Shown: positions 25,303 to 34,956, counted from the stretch's first letter. The stretch: 64,000 bases of DNA from Planococcus maitriensis (GCF_003289925.1 NZ_QLZQ01000001.1:806001-870000), one strand, 5' to 3'. Notes: generated from the sequence alone by a model not told the origin. Translations and numbers: made by a program.

Positions 25303-26379
25303 ATGCTATACCTTACACTGGTTGTGGCATTTATCGCTTCGATTCTCCTGACACCCCTTGTGAAGAGATTGGCATTTCGCATCGGGGCAGTGGATCGGCC
25401 CAATTACCGAAAAGTACACGCAAGGATCATGCCGCGTCTAGGCGGATTAGCCATATTCGGGTCATTTTTGATTGCTTACCTTTTCCTTCAACCAAAGGAT
25501 CCGGTTTCAGCTGCATTTGAATCGTCGCTGATACCGATCGAAATAGCCATCATCATCGGTGCGTTTTTGATCATCGTGACAGGCGTCTTGGATGATATGC
25601 TCGAAATTACAGCAAAAGCCAAGATGCTCGGACAATTGGCTGCGGCCGGAGTCGTAGTCATTGGCGGAGGGCTTGAAATTTCATTCATTAACTTGCCGTT
25701 CGGTGGCGTCTTGGATTTCGGCTACTTCAGCATTCCGCTGACGATCATTTGGATCGTGGGCATCACCAACGCCATCAACTTGATTGACGGGCTCGATGGG
25801 CTGGCTGCAGGGGTCTCCACGGTAGCGCTATTGACGCTGACGGCGATGGCCTTCATCATGGGCGATGTTTTCGTCATGTCGACAGCAGCCATTCTTGCCG
25901 CCAGCTCCATCGGCTTCCTGTTCTACAATTTCCACCCTGCAAAGATCTTCATGGGGGATACAGGGGCGTTATTCCTCGGCTTCATGATTTCGGTACTCGC
26001 ATTGATGGGTTTCAAGAACGTGACAGTCGTTGCACTGATCATCCCGATCATCATGCTCGGCGTGCCGATTTCGGATACGTTCTTTGCCATCGTGCGCCGC
26101 GTGCGCGAGAAGAAATCCATTTCAGAAGCAGACAAATCGCATTTGCACCATTGCTTGCTGAACATCGGATTCTCGCATAGCCAGACCGTTTTGATCATCT
26201 ACGGCATTTCCGCATTGTTCGGGCTTGCAGCCTTGTTGTTCTCCCAGGCGACTTTATGGGGAGGCATCCTGTTGATCGGCGTCATGCTTCTGGCGATCGA
26301 ATTGTTCGTGGAAGTAGTCGGGCTGGCAGGGAAGAATTACCGCCCATTGATCAATCTGGTGAGGATGATAGGGAAGTAA
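25303..26379 (+). CDS. tagO: Undecaprenyl-phosphate GlcNAc-1-phosphate transferase (TagO/WecA type)
   Basis: A 358-residue polytopic membrane enzyme that starts wall teichoic acid linkage-unit synthesis by moving GlcNAc-1-P to undecaprenyl phosphate. It has about eleven transmembrane helices and the MraY/WecA motifs: PNYRKVHARIMPRLGGLAIF near the start, an early GVLDDMLE, NLIDGLDGLAAG with the catalytic aspartates, FMGDTGALFLG, and the histidine motif KSHLHHCLL. ATG 25303 has AAGGAGG 6 bp upstream. A LytR-CpsA-Psr protein, the usual ligase of the finished polymer to the wall, is encoded just downstream on the other strand. Confidence 0.93.
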   Translation: MLYLTLVVAFIASILLTPLVKRLAFRIGAVDRPNYRKVHARIMPRLGGLAIFGSFLIAYLFLQPKDPVSAAFESSLIPIEIAIIIGAFLIIVTGVLDDMLEITAKAKMLGQLAAAGVVVIGGGLEISFINLPFGGVLDFGYFSIPLTIIWIVGITNAINLIDGLDGLAAGVSTVALLTLTAMAFIMGDVFVMSTAAILAASSIGFLFYNFHPAKIFMGDTGALFLGFMISVLALMGFKNVTVVALIIPIIMLGVPISDTFFAIVRRVREKKSISEADKSHLHHCLLNIGFSHSQTVLIIYGISALFGLAALLFSQATLWGGILLIGVMLLAIELFVEVVGLAGKNYRPLINLVRMIGK

Positions 26380-26402
26380 AAAGCGGCTGCGGCCGCTTTT
26401 TT
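26378..26402 (+). terminator. Terminator of tagO
   Basis: AAAAGCGGC and GCCGCTTTT form the stem, followed by more T. Confidence 0.8.
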
Positions 26403-26426
26403 ATTTAGGGCAAAATGATTGAAGAC

Positions 26427-26466
26427 GAAAAAACTGGCAACCGCTATCGGTTGCCAGTTTTTTTAC
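26427..26466 (-). terminator. Terminator of the LCP gene
   Basis: A 13-bp perfect stem (26431-26443 with 26448-26460). It directly abuts the stop codon of the minus-strand gene. Confidence 0.8.
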
Positions 26467-27515
26467 TCTTCCTCTGATCCGGTGGCTGGAAAAGCCTGTT
26501 CGGCGAGGTCCTCTTCATTCAGCGAAAGGTTGGAAGTGTCGGGTTTCAAGCCGAGGTGGCTTTGAAGGATGTCTTTCAATTCCTCAAGCGCTTCTTCATC
26601 AGGCATATAATAGTAGATGCCTGTCGACATATCATCGTAACCTTGGACACTCAATGTTTCTACGTCCGGTTTGCCATTTTTCGCGTATTCGAAGAATGCC
26701 TGCATATCGCGGAAACTCATATTGGTTTTCATATTGTCACCGACTGCATCTATGACATTGCCGTATTTGCTGATGGATCCTGCTGATAAGGCTTTGTCCA
26801 TGATCGACTCAAGAATCATCTGCTGGCGCTTGCCGCGTTCGATGTCATTGTCATAATGGCGGGTTCTGGCCAGGGCCAATGCTTCACTGCCGTCGAGCTG
26901 CTGGATTCCTTCTTCGAGTTCGATTGCGTTATGGGAATCGGTTTCATCTTTTTCTTTCAAGTCATAAGGCACTTCTGCCGTGATTCCGCCGAGTGCATCG
27001 ACGACATCGACGAAGGCATCGAAATTCATCGTCATGTAATAATCGACCGGCACATCAAGCAAGCCTTCAACGCTTTCGATCGTCGAGCGCGGGCCGTTCA
27101 ATGCATAGGCGTGGGTGATTTTGTCTTCATAGCCGGAGTCAGGAATGAGTGTGTAAGTATCCCGGGGGATGCTTACAAGCTTTACTGATTTATCTTCGTT
27201 ATTCAATGTCGCCAAGACTAAAGCATCCGAGCGGATATTGTCGCTGCTTTGGTCTCTTGCGGCACTGTCATCAATGCCGATGAACAAAATCGAGATATTG
27301 TCGTTCAGCGGTTCTACTTGTTCATCCCGGAGGTCGGATTTGTCACGGCCATCCGCAGATTCATATGCGTTGTTCGCGGCAAACTCGGCTTTCTTCACGA
27401 GCCAAATTCCAAATGCGGATAAACTGATCAACAGCGAGACGGCCAGGATGGCGGAAATTTTGATGATTTTCCGCCGCCGGCTGGATTTTGCCTCCCGTTT
27501 CATTTTTCTGCTCAT
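26463..27515 (-). CDS. tagU: LytR-CpsA-Psr family wall polymer ligase
   Basis: A 350-residue membrane-anchored protein. After a very basic cytoplasmic tail, one transmembrane helix lies at about 21-39, and the outside LCP domain follows. Typical LCP stretches are NISILFIGIDD, RSDALVLATLN, VSIPRDTYTLIP, HAYALNGPRSTIESVEGLLD, and the arginine-rich ALARTRHYDNDIERGKRQQ. LCP enzymes move teichoic acid or other polymers from the lipid carrier to peptidoglycan. GAGGAG precedes the start. It is close to tagO, as lytR/tagU is in Bacillus. It could equally be a paralogue (TagT/TagV). Confidence 0.88.
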   Translation of the reverse strand: MSRKMKREAKSSRRRKIIKISAILAVSLLISLSAFGIWLVKKAEFAANNAYESADGRDKSDLRDEQVEPLNDNISILFIGIDDSAARDQSSDNIRSDALVLATLNNEDKSVKLVSIPRDTYTLIPDSGYEDKITHAYALNGPRSTIESVEGLLDVPVDYYMTMNFDAFVDVVDALGGITAEVPYDLKEKDETDSHNAIELEEGIQQLDGSEALALARTRHYDNDIERGKRQQMILESIMDKALSAGSISKYGNVIDAVGDNMKTNMSFRDMQAFFEYAKNGKPDVETLSVQGYDDMSTGIYYYMPDEEALEELKDILQSHLGLKPDTSNLSLNEEDLAEQAFPATGSEEE

Positions 27516-27678
27516 TATAGTTGCTCCTCTAAAGGGGATTATGTGCGGCTTTGGAATTAGCCGGGCACATGCATGTTTCTATTCACTAATCTTAAGGGCA
27601 TAGTGAATTTACGAATTTTCATTTTTTTGTGCTGTGGATATTATACAGTGATTTTCACTGCGCGTAAATGAAAAGAAA

Positions 27679-28314
27679 CTAGGCGTGGGGGAATTCAAGG
27701 AATTCCGTATGGGCTGACTCGATTTCAGCTTGCCCGTTCGTCAGTTCATTGACCCAGTCGATAAACTGCTGTTCTTTTTCGACTGGCACATGGATGGCCA
27801 ACGCCACCGCTTCGGAATAATCGATTCCAGCCAGCGGATAATCCGACTGGCGGATTTCATTCTCGATCTTGCCGAGCCACGTATAATCGATGGATACCTT
27901 CATCAAATGATGCAAGCGGCGTTCCACTACGCCTGAAGCGGCAATCGCTTCCGATGCGGATTTTCCGTATGCACGGATCAGTCCGCCACCTCCCAGTTTG
28001 ATGCCTCCATAATAGCGTGTCACTACCAACACCGTGTCTTTCAATCCTTGTTTCTTCAACACTTCCAGCATAGGGACGCCTGCCGTTCCGCTTGGTTCCC
28101 CGTCGTCATTCGCTTTTTGGATGGAATCATGTTCACCGATGATGTAAGCTGAACAATTATGGGTAGCCTGGCGGTGTTCCGATTTGATGGATTCGATGAA
28201 AGCGATCGCTTCAGCTTCCGTTTCAGCCCTTGCTGCATGGCCGATGAAACGGGATTTATTTATGAGTATTTCTGCACTGGCAGAAGAACCTACTGTTATG
28301 TAATTTTCTCGCAT
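27679..28314 (-). CDS. yvyE: YigZ/IMPACT family protein (YvyE)
   Basis: A 211-residue protein with the UPF0029 domain: INKSRFIGHAARAETEAEA at the start, then the signature DDGEPSGTAGVPMLEVL, TRYYGGIKLGGGGLIRAYG. The C-terminal 70 residues form the second small domain. In Bacillus it sits beside degSU and lytR, as here. The IMPACT relative in eukaryotes regulates translation; the bacterial role is not settled. Confidence 0.9.
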   Translation of the reverse strand: MRENYITVGSSASAEILINKSRFIGHAARAETEAEAIAFIESIKSEHRQATHNCSAYIIGEHDSIQKANDDGEPSGTAGVPMLEVLKKQGLKDTVLVVTRYYGGIKLGGGGLIRAYGKSASEAIAASGVVERRLHHLMKVSIDYTWLGKIENEIRQSDYPLAGIDYSEAVALAIHVPVEKEQQFIDWVNELTNGQAEIESAHTEFLEFPHA

Positions 28315-28467
28315 TTTTACTCCCCCTGTTGTAAAATGAAATCAGATAATTTGTAATGTATTCTTAATATGCCGTTGCGTATATAGTGATATACTTGTTA
28401 AAGCCCGTAAGGCGAAAGAAACAAGGAAACGGATGGTTACAGTAAGTATAGCTAAGGCGGTTTTAGA

Positions 28468-29613
28468 ATGGCAAAGAAAAGTGATGGAACATCGTTAGAT
28501 TCCATCTTTGACGAGCTGGTCGCAAAGATGGACCAGTCGAAACAGGATATTTTCGCCATTAGCGAAGAAAGTCGCCGCAGCTATGAAGAGATGAAGGATG
28601 AATTGGAGAATGTCAGGACGAACATCAGCCGCATTATCGCGGCAGGCGACGCACTTGAAGAGCGGACCCGTTCGGCACGGAGGAGACTCGCGGAACTCTC
28701 AGGTTCATTCGAGTCTTTCACTGAAAGCCAGGTTCGCGAAGCTTTTGAGTTGGCCAACGAACTGCAAGTCCAATTATCCTTGAACCGCGCCGAGGAAAAA
28801 AAGTTCCGGCAGAAGCGGGATCGCCTGCAGCGCAGACTCCAGAAACTTCTTCAGACGATCGAACGTGCAGAGCGGTTGGTCAACCAAATCAATGTGGCCA
28901 CCAATTATTTGTCGTCGGATCTTGAAGATTTCGGGGACGCGGTCGACCAGTCGAAGAGCAAGCAGGATTACAGCTTGAGAATCATCGAAGCCCAGGAAGA
29001 AGAGCGCAAGAGACTGTCGCGTGAAATCCATGACGGCCCTGCCCAGATGATGGCGAATGTCCTGCTGCGCTCGGATTTGATCGAAAAGACTTACCGTGAA
29101 AAAGGTGCGGATAAAGCCTTCAAGGAAATTTCCTCGTTAAAGGATATGGTACGGCAAGCACTCACGGAAGTCAGGCGCATCATCTATGATTTGCGTCCTA
29201 TGGCGCTTGACGATCTCGGGCTGGTGCCGACTTTAAAGAAATACCTGGAAACGATTGAAGAATACAATCGCGGTGTCCGGCTGTACTTCCATTCCAATGG
29301 AAACGAGGTCCGGCTCCCGAATAATTTTGAAACTTCCATTTTCCGGCTTGTGCAGGAAGCGGTCTCCAATGCGATTCGCCACGGCAAATCGACGGATATC
29401 GAGGTCAAGATGGAATGGCTTGCCGAACAAGTGTCCATTATCATTAAAGATAACGGATCCGGTTTCGACCAGGAAATCGTCAAAGACCAGTCATTCGGGT
29501 TGACCGGCATGAAAGAGCGGATCGAGTTGATCGGCGGGGAATTCTTCATCAATTCCACGCTCGGCGAAGGAACGGTGTTAATGTTTCATATCCCGCTGAA
29601 GGCGGGTATGTAA
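28468..29613 (+). CDS. degS: Sensor histidine kinase DegS
   Basis: A 381-residue cytoplasmic kinase without transmembrane helices. The N-terminal 180 residues form a long coiled-coil sensor domain. The phospho-accepting histidine is in [20 protein letters not shown] (HisKA_3 type). The ATPase domain has [19 protein letters not shown] and [15 protein letters not shown]. It phosphorylates DegU, encoded 28 bp downstream, controlling exoenzymes, competence and biofilm in Bacillus. Its end is followed by AGGAGG for degU. Confidence 0.96.
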   Translation: MAKKSDGTSLDSIFDELVAKMDQSKQDIFAISEESRRSYEEMKDELENVRTNISRIIAAGDALEERTRSARRRLAELSGSFESFTESQVREAFELANELQVQLSLNRAEEKKFRQKRDRLQRRLQKLLQTIERAERLVNQINVATNYLSSDLEDFGDAVDQSKSKQDYSLRIIEAQEEERKRLSREIHDGPAQMMANVLLRSDLIEKTYREKGADKAFKEISSLKDMVRQALTEVRRIIYDLRPMALDDLGLVPTLKKYLETIEEYNRGVRLYFHSNGNEVRLPNNFETSIFRLVQEAVSNAIRHGKSTDIEVKMEWLAEQVSIIIKDNGSGFDQEIVKDQSFGLTGMKERIELIGGEFFINSTLGEGTVLMFHIPLKAGM

Positions 29614-29641
29614 TATATGGTATTTTGAGGAGGACGACATA

Positions 29642-30316
29642 ATGACAAAAATTATTATTATTGATGACCACCAATTGTTCCGGGAAGGTGTTAAGCGAAT
29701 CCTGGATTTCGAAGAATCGTTTGAAGTGGTCGCAGAAGGCGGCGACGGCGAGGAAGTCATCAAACTATATGAAGAGCACCAGCCGGACGTGGTATTGATG
29801 GATATCAACATGCCGCAAAAGAACGGCGTCGAAGCAACGGGTGAATTGATCGAAAGATTCCCGGACGCTAAAGTCATTATGCTGTCCATTCACGATGACG
29901 AATCGTATGTGACGCATGCCCTTAAAACAGGCGCACTCGGCTATATGCTGAAAGAAATGGACGCGGACGCCATCATCCAGGCGATCAAAGTGGTCGCAAA
30001 AGGCGGCTCTTACCTGCATCCGAAAGTGACGCGCAATTTGGTGATGGAATTCCGCCGCTTGAGCGAGCGTGAAAACAAAGGCTCTTTCCATCAGACGGAA
30101 ATCCGCCGCCCTTACCATTTATTGACCAAACGCGAGAGCGAAGTTTTACAGCTATTGACGGACGGGCAGAGCAACCGTGTCATCGGTGAAACTTTGTTCA
30201 TCTCCGAAAAGACAGTCAAAAACCACGTCTCGAGCATTTTGCAGAAAATGCAGGTCAATGACCGCACGCAAGCAGTCGTAACAGCCATTAAAAACGGTTG
30301 GGTGGAAGTACGCTGA
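29642..30316 (+). CDS. degU: Response regulator DegU
   Basis: A 224-residue NarL-type regulator. The receiver domain has DDHQLFREG, the phospho-accepting aspartate in VVLMDINMP and the switch residues in MLKEMDADA. The LuxR-type HTH is [20 protein letters not shown] ... [13 protein letters not shown]. In the same transcript as degS. The adjacent comF operon is one of the competence genes governed indirectly by DegU in Bacillus. Confidence 0.96.
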   Translation: MTKIIIIDDHQLFREGVKRILDFEESFEVVAEGGDGEEVIKLYEEHQPDVVLMDINMPQKNGVEATGELIERFPDAKVIMLSIHDDESYVTHALKTGALGYMLKEMDADAIIQAIKVVAKGGSYLHPKVTRNLVMEFRRLSERENKGSFHQTEIRRPYHLLTKRESEVLQLLTDGQSNRVIGETLFISEKTVKNHVSSILQKMQVNDRTQAVVTAIKNGWVEVR

Positions 30317-30325
30317 AAAAATCAG

Positions 30326-30391
30326 CGGCAGTGGTTCAACCACTGCCGAGAACGAAAAAGCGCAGGAAGCATTTGCTTCCTGCGCTTTTTT
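30326..30391 (+). terminator. Tandem hairpins and terminator of degSU
   Basis: The first hairpin is 30326-30348 (11-bp arms). The second is 30355-30390 with 16-bp perfect arms ending in T. The second is the effective terminator. Confidence 0.85.
30377..30391 (+). repeat. 15-bp direct repeat, copy 1
   Basis: TTCCTGCGCTTTTTT, within the degU terminator. An identical copy lies at 30569-30583. Confidence 0.8.
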
Positions 30392-30568
30392 CAAAGTGTT
30401 GAATAAGCCGGTAAACTACTGTGATTCAACAAAATGGCGGCTTTTTCAACATTCAAAATCAATGACCGATCTGGGTATTTGTAGAAGCGTTCGCTCGTAA
30501 CCCTTTCTGCTCAATAATGCTGCGCATTACTTCGCAAAGATAGGTTCTCACGTAGTTCGACCTTATCT
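30392..30568. mobile_element. Short insertion, possible IS remnant
   Basis: 177 bp between the two 15-bp direct repeats. It has a 13-bp inverted repeat with one mismatch (30398-30410 and 30438-30450, GTTGAATAAGCCG type). On the minus strand a 36-codon open frame ends at TGA 30459, reading like the tail of a transposase (YVRTYLCEVMRSIIEQKG). No intact transposase is present. The identity is inferred from layout, not from recognising a known IS. Confidence 0.35.
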
Positions 30569-30583
30569 TTCCTGCGCTTTTTT
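30569..30583 (+). repeat. 15-bp direct repeat, copy 2
   Basis: Identical to 30377-30391; its last two bases overlap the stop codon of the exonuclease gene. Confidence 0.8.
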
Positions 30584-31190
30584 ACATGCGCCCAATGCAG
30601 AATTGGTAAATCGATGCCGTAACCAGGCAATCCCCGAGTGCATCGTGGGCATTGTGCTCCAGCTCGAGATAGGCGGATAGTGTCGTCAGTTTGTGGTTCG
30701 GCGTTTCCGTGATGAATTTACGTGCCAGCCTGACTGTATCGATGACTTGGTAAGGCGGCACCGGCGTAATGTGCTCAAGCGCATAAAGGAATCCCATATC
30801 AAATGGCGCGTTGTGGGCGACAATCGGCAAATCGCCGATAAAGTCGATCAGTTGGGGGGCGATTTCCTCGATGACCGGCGCATCCCGGACGTCTCCGTTG
30901 CGGATGCCGGTGATGCGTGTGATCGTGCTGGAAATCGGCCGTTCCGGATTGATCAACAGATACATCGTGTCCTGTTGCTGGTGGCCGATATATTTGACGG
31001 CACCGATTTGGATGATCTTGTCATCGCCCGCCCGCAAGCCGGTCGTTTCAAAATCCAGCACGATATAGTCGTCTGCCGGTTCCATCGTCAAATTATATTT
31101 TTTCGCTCGTGCAGCGGTTCTTCTTTTCGGATAAGCGCGTGTGTGCTTTATCTTCTGGTTGAGCAAACGCTCTGCTTCCCGTTTTTCCAA
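30582..31190 (-). CDS. DnaQ-like 3'-5' exonuclease
   Basis: A 202-residue DEDDh exonuclease like the epsilon proofreading domain. The first acidic pair is in YIVLDFETTGLRAGDD, the second motif is in LPIVAHNAPFDMGFL, and the last is in LEHNAHDALGDCLVT with the histidine and aspartate. It lacks helicase or polymerase fusion. TTG 31190 is taken as start because AGGAGG lies 7 bp upstream; the frame is open for a further 36 codons without such a site. Its stop codon touches a 15-bp direct repeat. Confidence 0.85.
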   Translation of the reverse strand: MEKREAERLLNQKIKHTRAYPKRRTAARAKKYNLTMEPADDYIVLDFETTGLRAGDDKIIQIGAVKYIGHQQQDTMYLLINPERPISSTITRITGIRNGDVRDAPVIEEIAPQLIDFIGDLPIVAHNAPFDMGFLYALEHITPVPPYQVIDTVRLARKFITETPNHKLTTLSAYLELEHNAHDALGDCLVTASIYQFCIGRM

Positions 31191-31321
31191 ACGATCGCCT
31201 CCTCTGGGTTTCCTTCCATTGTACATGACAGCTGCAGGAATTGTCCCGTCGCATATTGACACCGTTTCTCCATTGTATTCCGGGGATAGCTGTGGCAAAA
31301 TGAGCGCAGGAGGAATGCATC

Positions 31322-31882
31322 ATGAAAAAATGGATAATTGCAACTGGGCTCATGCTGGCGCTCGCGGGATGTTCAGGCGAAGACGAAGCGCCAGTGAACG
31401 GCAATACAGCAGAAGACGGCAATGCCACCAATGAAAATAATGCGGTTGAACACGGCATCAAAGACCAAGACGTAGGGTTTACATTGGATGATGAGGGAGA
31501 CGTCATCGCTGCGGAGGTCCCACAAGCCGAAAAACAGGAACTCCTTGGCGCGTATGAAGAATACATCGCGGCTTTTAATGCCGAGGATATGGACCGTTAT
31601 ATGGCAACTATCGCTGAAAACCCGGATGGCTTCGACCGTGAAGAAGACCGGCAGGCTTTGAGTGAGGCCTTTGCAAGCTATGATACGACATATACGACGA
31701 GCGATGAAACGATCGTCAAATACGAAGAGGACCGGGCGGAAGTCTTTGCCACTATCAATGTGGAGATGAACGAAGCCGGAACGGAGCAAGGGATGCAGCA
31801 ATCCGGGCGCCAGGTGGTCGTTTTCAAGAAAGAGCAGGGCGAATGGAAAGTGACGAGCCTCCATTTTATCGGGAATCAATAA
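31322..31882 (+). CDS. Lipoprotein with NTF2/SnoaL-like domain
   Basis: A 186-residue lipoprotein. The signal peptide ends in the lipobox LAGC (Cys about 17). A 40-residue acidic N-rich linker follows, then a domain of about 110 residues (ELLGAYEEYIAAFNAEDMDR ... VVVFKKEQGEWKVTSLHF) with the helix-strand pattern of NTF2-like folds. A small ligand-binding or scaffold role outside the membrane is likely, but the ligand is unknown. AGGAGG lies before the ATG. Confidence 0.8.
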   Translation: MKKWIIATGLMLALAGCSGEDEAPVNGNTAEDGNATNENNAVEHGIKDQDVGFTLDDEGDVIAAEVPQAEKQELLGAYEEYIAAFNAEDMDRYMATIAENPDGFDREEDRQALSEAFASYDTTYTTSDETIVKYEEDRAEVFATINVEMNEAGTEQGMQQSGRQVVVFKKEQGEWKVTSLHFIGNQ

Positions 31883-31900
31883 TGGATCATTGAACGAAGG

Positions 31901-31949
31901 GCTTTTCCTGGCAGGCGAATTTGTGCTTGTTTCCGGAAAAGCTTTTTTT
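31901..31949 (+). terminator. Terminator
   Basis: GCTTTTCC (31901-31908) pairs with GGAAAAGC (31935-31942), followed by a T-run. Confidence 0.75.
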
Positions 31950-32048
31950 GGTTCGCGCCAGTGGATGAAAATAGATCCATCAATGGGCCGGAATTTTTGT
32001 CTATTGGCAGGAGAGTTTTGGTAAACTAGCAATGGAGGCTGATTGAAA

Positions 32049-32879
32049 ATGAAAACAGCAATTGTAACTGACAGCACAGCATATATTCCGCAGCAGCAAG
32101 CAAATGATAAGGGCATACACGTCGTGCCTTTACAGGTCACTTTCGGCACAGAGTCCTATGCGGAAACTGAATTGGATACTGGGGAATTTTACGGAAAAGC
32201 GCGGGAAGAGCTTCCGAAGACCTCGCAGCCCCCGGTCGGGGAGTTTGTCTCGTTATATGAGAAGCTTTCTGAACAACACGATGAAGTGGTTGCGATTCAT
32301 TTGTCGAGCGGCATCAGCGGGACGATGGCCGGATCGAAGCAGGCAGGGGAGATGGCCGAGGGCGTGAGTGTCCATGTGTTCGATTCTGAAATCGCTTGCG
32401 CAGTCCAAGGCTTCTATGCGCTAAAAGCAGCGGAACTGGCTGAGCAGGGGATGGATGCTAAAGGGATTCTTGCAGAGCTCGAGGAAATGAAACAAACGCT
32501 GCGTGCTTATTTTATGGTGGAAGACCTTCGCCATCTGCAACGCGGCGGGCGTTTGTCAGGGGCCCAGGCTTTGGTCGGCAGCATGCTCCAGATTAAACCG
32601 CTGCTGCATTTCCAGGATAAGCTGATCGTCCCGTATGAAAAGATCCGCACCCGGAAAAAGGCGATGAACCGCATTGCCGAAGAATTGAAAAAAGACTGCG
32701 GCAAAGAACCGCTTCAAGCGACAGTTATCCATGCCAACCGGCTGGAAGAAGCGGAAAAATGGAAGGCGGAGCTTGAACTCGCCTGTCCGGATGTGGAATT
32801 CACGATTTCGCATTTCGGGCCGGTAATCGGCACGCATTTAGGAGAAGGCGCAATGGGCCTTGGCTGGGCAAAGAAATGA
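32049..32879 (+). CDS. yviA: DegV family fatty-acid-binding protein
   Basis: A 276-residue protein of the DegV/FakB type, which binds a fatty acid for phosphorylation by FakA. Motifs: TDSTAYIP at the N-terminus, TSQPPVGEF, HLSSGISGTMAGS, the LQRGGRLSG loop and the ending FGPVIGTHLGEGAMGLGW. ATG 32049 is chosen, as GGAGG lies 10 bp upstream; an in-frame TTG lies at 32043. In Bacillus the degV gene also sits between degSU and comF. Confidence 0.9.
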   Translation: MKTAIVTDSTAYIPQQQANDKGIHVVPLQVTFGTESYAETELDTGEFYGKAREELPKTSQPPVGEFVSLYEKLSEQHDEVVAIHLSSGISGTMAGSKQAGEMAEGVSVHVFDSEIACAVQGFYALKAAELAEQGMDAKGILAELEEMKQTLRAYFMVEDLRHLQRGGRLSGAQALVGSMLQIKPLLHFQDKLIVPYEKIRTRKKAMNRIAEELKKDCGKEPLQATVIHANRLEEAEKWKAELELACPDVEFTISHFGPVIGTHLGEGAMGLGWAKK

Positions 32880-32918
32880 CCGGTCAAGGCCTTTCGGCTA
32901 TAAAAAAGGAGGAAAGCC

Positions 32919-34247
32919 ATGCAAGCAATCGAAGCATTTTTAACAGGGAGGATATGGATAAAGCAATTCGTCCCGTTCCCCGAAGAACAGGTTCAAGCCG
33001 CAATCGATAAAGGCCATGTGAAAGTGGTCAGCGGCATATCGGCTGATGGCGAGTGTGCAAGGTGCCTGGAGAAATCACCCGATTATGTAATCCCGTTCCA
33101 ATGCGCCAGGTGCGGCGAAGTTTGCCATTATTGCCGGAGGTGCATCAAGATGGGGCGCATCAGCAGCTGCACGGAATTGGTTTTGTGGACAGCCCCAGCC
33201 CCTTCAAAAGCTGCCCCCCGTGCATTCGGATGGGCCGGCAATCTGACGTTGTTGCAGGAAAACGCATCGAAAGCCATCTCAGGGAGCATTCGGGAAGAAC
33301 AGGACCATCTCCTGTATGCCGTCTGCGGGGCCGGCAAAACGGAAATTCTGTTTCTCCCGATCCATGAAGCGCTGCAAAGGGGAATGCGCATCTGTGTAGC
33401 GGCGCCGCGCACCGACGTCATCCTTGAACTCTCCCCGAGATTCCATCAGGCGTTCCCGGACGCTGCCATCCACACACTCTACGGCGATAGTCCCGAACAG
33501 TCCGGATACGGGGAAATCGTCCTCGCCACCACCCATCAATTGTACCGATTCCAGGAAGCTTTCGATTTACTATTCGTCGATGAAGCGGATGCTTTTCCAT
33601 ATTCGCTTGACCCGTCGCTAGAACGGGCGGTGAAAAAAGCCGCCAAGCCGTCCGCTCCTGTCATCTACATCTCCGCCACTCCATCCAAAACTCTCCGGAA
33701 ACAGATTGCAGGCCACTCCACCATATTCCGGCGCTATTATGGCGCGCCCCTGCCAGTTCCCGCATACCGGGCACTGTGGAATTATGAACGCCAGATCCGA
33801 AAAGGCAAGATTCCTCCCCCGTTAAAAGGCTGGATAGAAGACAAGCTCCGGAAAAAGCAGCCGTTCCTTTTATTCTTCCCGTCCATCCAGTTGATCGGCC
33901 AAGCATATCCGCTCCTTCGCCAAATCGATCCAAGGATTGAATCGGTCCATGCCAACGATCCGCAGCGCAAAGAAAAAGTGATGCAATTGAGGGAAGGGAC
34001 CCTGTCAGGTCTTGCTACATCCACCATATTGGAACGCGGCATCACCATTCCCCATTTGCAGGTGGCGGTCATCGGCGCCGATCATCCTGTATTCGACCGG
34101 GCAGCGCTCATCCAGATTGCCGGGCGGGTCGGGAGAAGCGCCAAAGACCCTACTGGGGATGTCGTCTTTTTCCATGGCGGCATCACGAGGCAAATGGATG
34201 CGGCAAGACAAGATATCCTTTTCTACAATAAGGAGGGGGAGGCGTGA
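32919..34247 (+). CDS. comFA: Competence helicase ComFA
   Basis: A 442-residue DEAD-type ATPase needed for DNA uptake during transformation. An N-terminal zinc finger is visible as CARC, CARCGEVCHYCRRC and a later C. Walker A is CGAGKTEI, Walker B is FVDEADAF, ISATPS is motif III, and late motifs include STILERGITIP and QIAGRVGRS. AGGAGG precedes the ATG. The next gene, comFC, overlaps its stop by 4 bp; comFB, present between them in B. subtilis, is missing. Confidence 0.94.
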   Translation: MQAIEAFLTGRIWIKQFVPFPEEQVQAAIDKGHVKVVSGISADGECARCLEKSPDYVIPFQCARCGEVCHYCRRCIKMGRISSCTELVLWTAPAPSKAAPRAFGWAGNLTLLQENASKAISGSIREEQDHLLYAVCGAGKTEILFLPIHEALQRGMRICVAAPRTDVILELSPRFHQAFPDAAIHTLYGDSPEQSGYGEIVLATTHQLYRFQEAFDLLFVDEADAFPYSLDPSLERAVKKAAKPSAPVIYISATPSKTLRKQIAGHSTIFRRYYGAPLPVPAYRALWNYERQIRKGKIPPPLKGWIEDKLRKKQPFLLFFPSIQLIGQAYPLLRQIDPRIESVHANDPQRKEKVMQLREGTLSGLATSTILERGITIPHLQVAVIGADHPVFDRAALIQIAGRVGRSAKDPTGDVVFFHGGITRQMDAARQDILFYNKEGEA

Positions 34248-34903
34248 ACTGCTGTTTATGTGACCAAACACTGCGCCCTAAATCCTCGTGGCGGGGCATC
34301 CTTCTCTACGAACCGCCGGAAGTGGCGTGTCAGCCATGCCGAAATGAATTTGCGAAAATCACTCGGCCCGGCTGCAAGATTTGCGGCAAGGAGGGCGAAA
34401 TGATATGCCCCGATTGCCATTATTGGCAAGCGCACGGCTATCGGGATGTCATCCAGTCGGGGAAGAGCCTTTTCCACTACAACGATGCCATGAAAGACTG
34501 GTTCCACCAATATAAATTTTTAAAAGATATTTTACTGGCGCAAGTATTTGCAGGCGATTTAAAGGAAGCTTTGAAGAATGAGCGGGCAGTGGCCGTGCCG
34601 ATTCCGCTGAATGAAGAAAAGCTCCGCGAACGGAGCTTTTCACAAGTAGATCAATTGCTGGAAGCCGCAAATATCCCCTATCGGCATCTTCTTGAGAAGT
34701 GCGGTGAAACCTTAGGCGGGAAAAACCGGCAGGAACGGATGGATGCACAGCAATTGTTCCGCTTGAACGGGGAAACGGTGCCGAAACAGCTGGTGCTGGT
34801 GGACGATCTTTATACGACCGGCACGACGATGCGCCATGCCGCAAAAGTATTGCAGGAAGCTGGGGCCGAGTCGATCCGCATCCTTGCCTTGATCCGTGCT
34901 TAA
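34244..34903 (+). CDS. comFC: Competence protein ComFC (phosphoribosyltransferase-like)
   Basis: A 219-residue protein with an N-terminal four-cysteine finger pair (CCLCDQTLR, CQPC, CKICGKEG, CPDC) and a phosphoribosyltransferase fold ending with the PRPP loop VLVDDLYTTGTTMR. It partners ComFA in DNA transport. The GTG start overlaps the comFA stop (GTGA), and AGGAGG lies before it, so translation is coupled. Confidence 0.93.
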   Translation: MNCCLCDQTLRPKSSWRGILLYEPPEVACQPCRNEFAKITRPGCKICGKEGEMICPDCHYWQAHGYRDVIQSGKSLFHYNDAMKDWFHQYKFLKDILLAQVFAGDLKEALKNERAVAVPIPLNEEKLRERSFSQVDQLLEAANIPYRHLLEKCGETLGGKNRQERMDAQQLFRLNGETVPKQLVLVDDLYTTGTTMRHAAKVLQEAGAESIRILALIRA

Positions 34904-34956
34904 GCGAAGATAATCCGTAAAGGCAAAGAAAAACAGCCGCATGGCAGCCGTTTCCG

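Noticed and set aside
30459..30568. Calling a transposase pseudogene
   Set aside because: Only about 36 codons are visible and I cannot name the family, so it is listed as a possible IS remnant instead.
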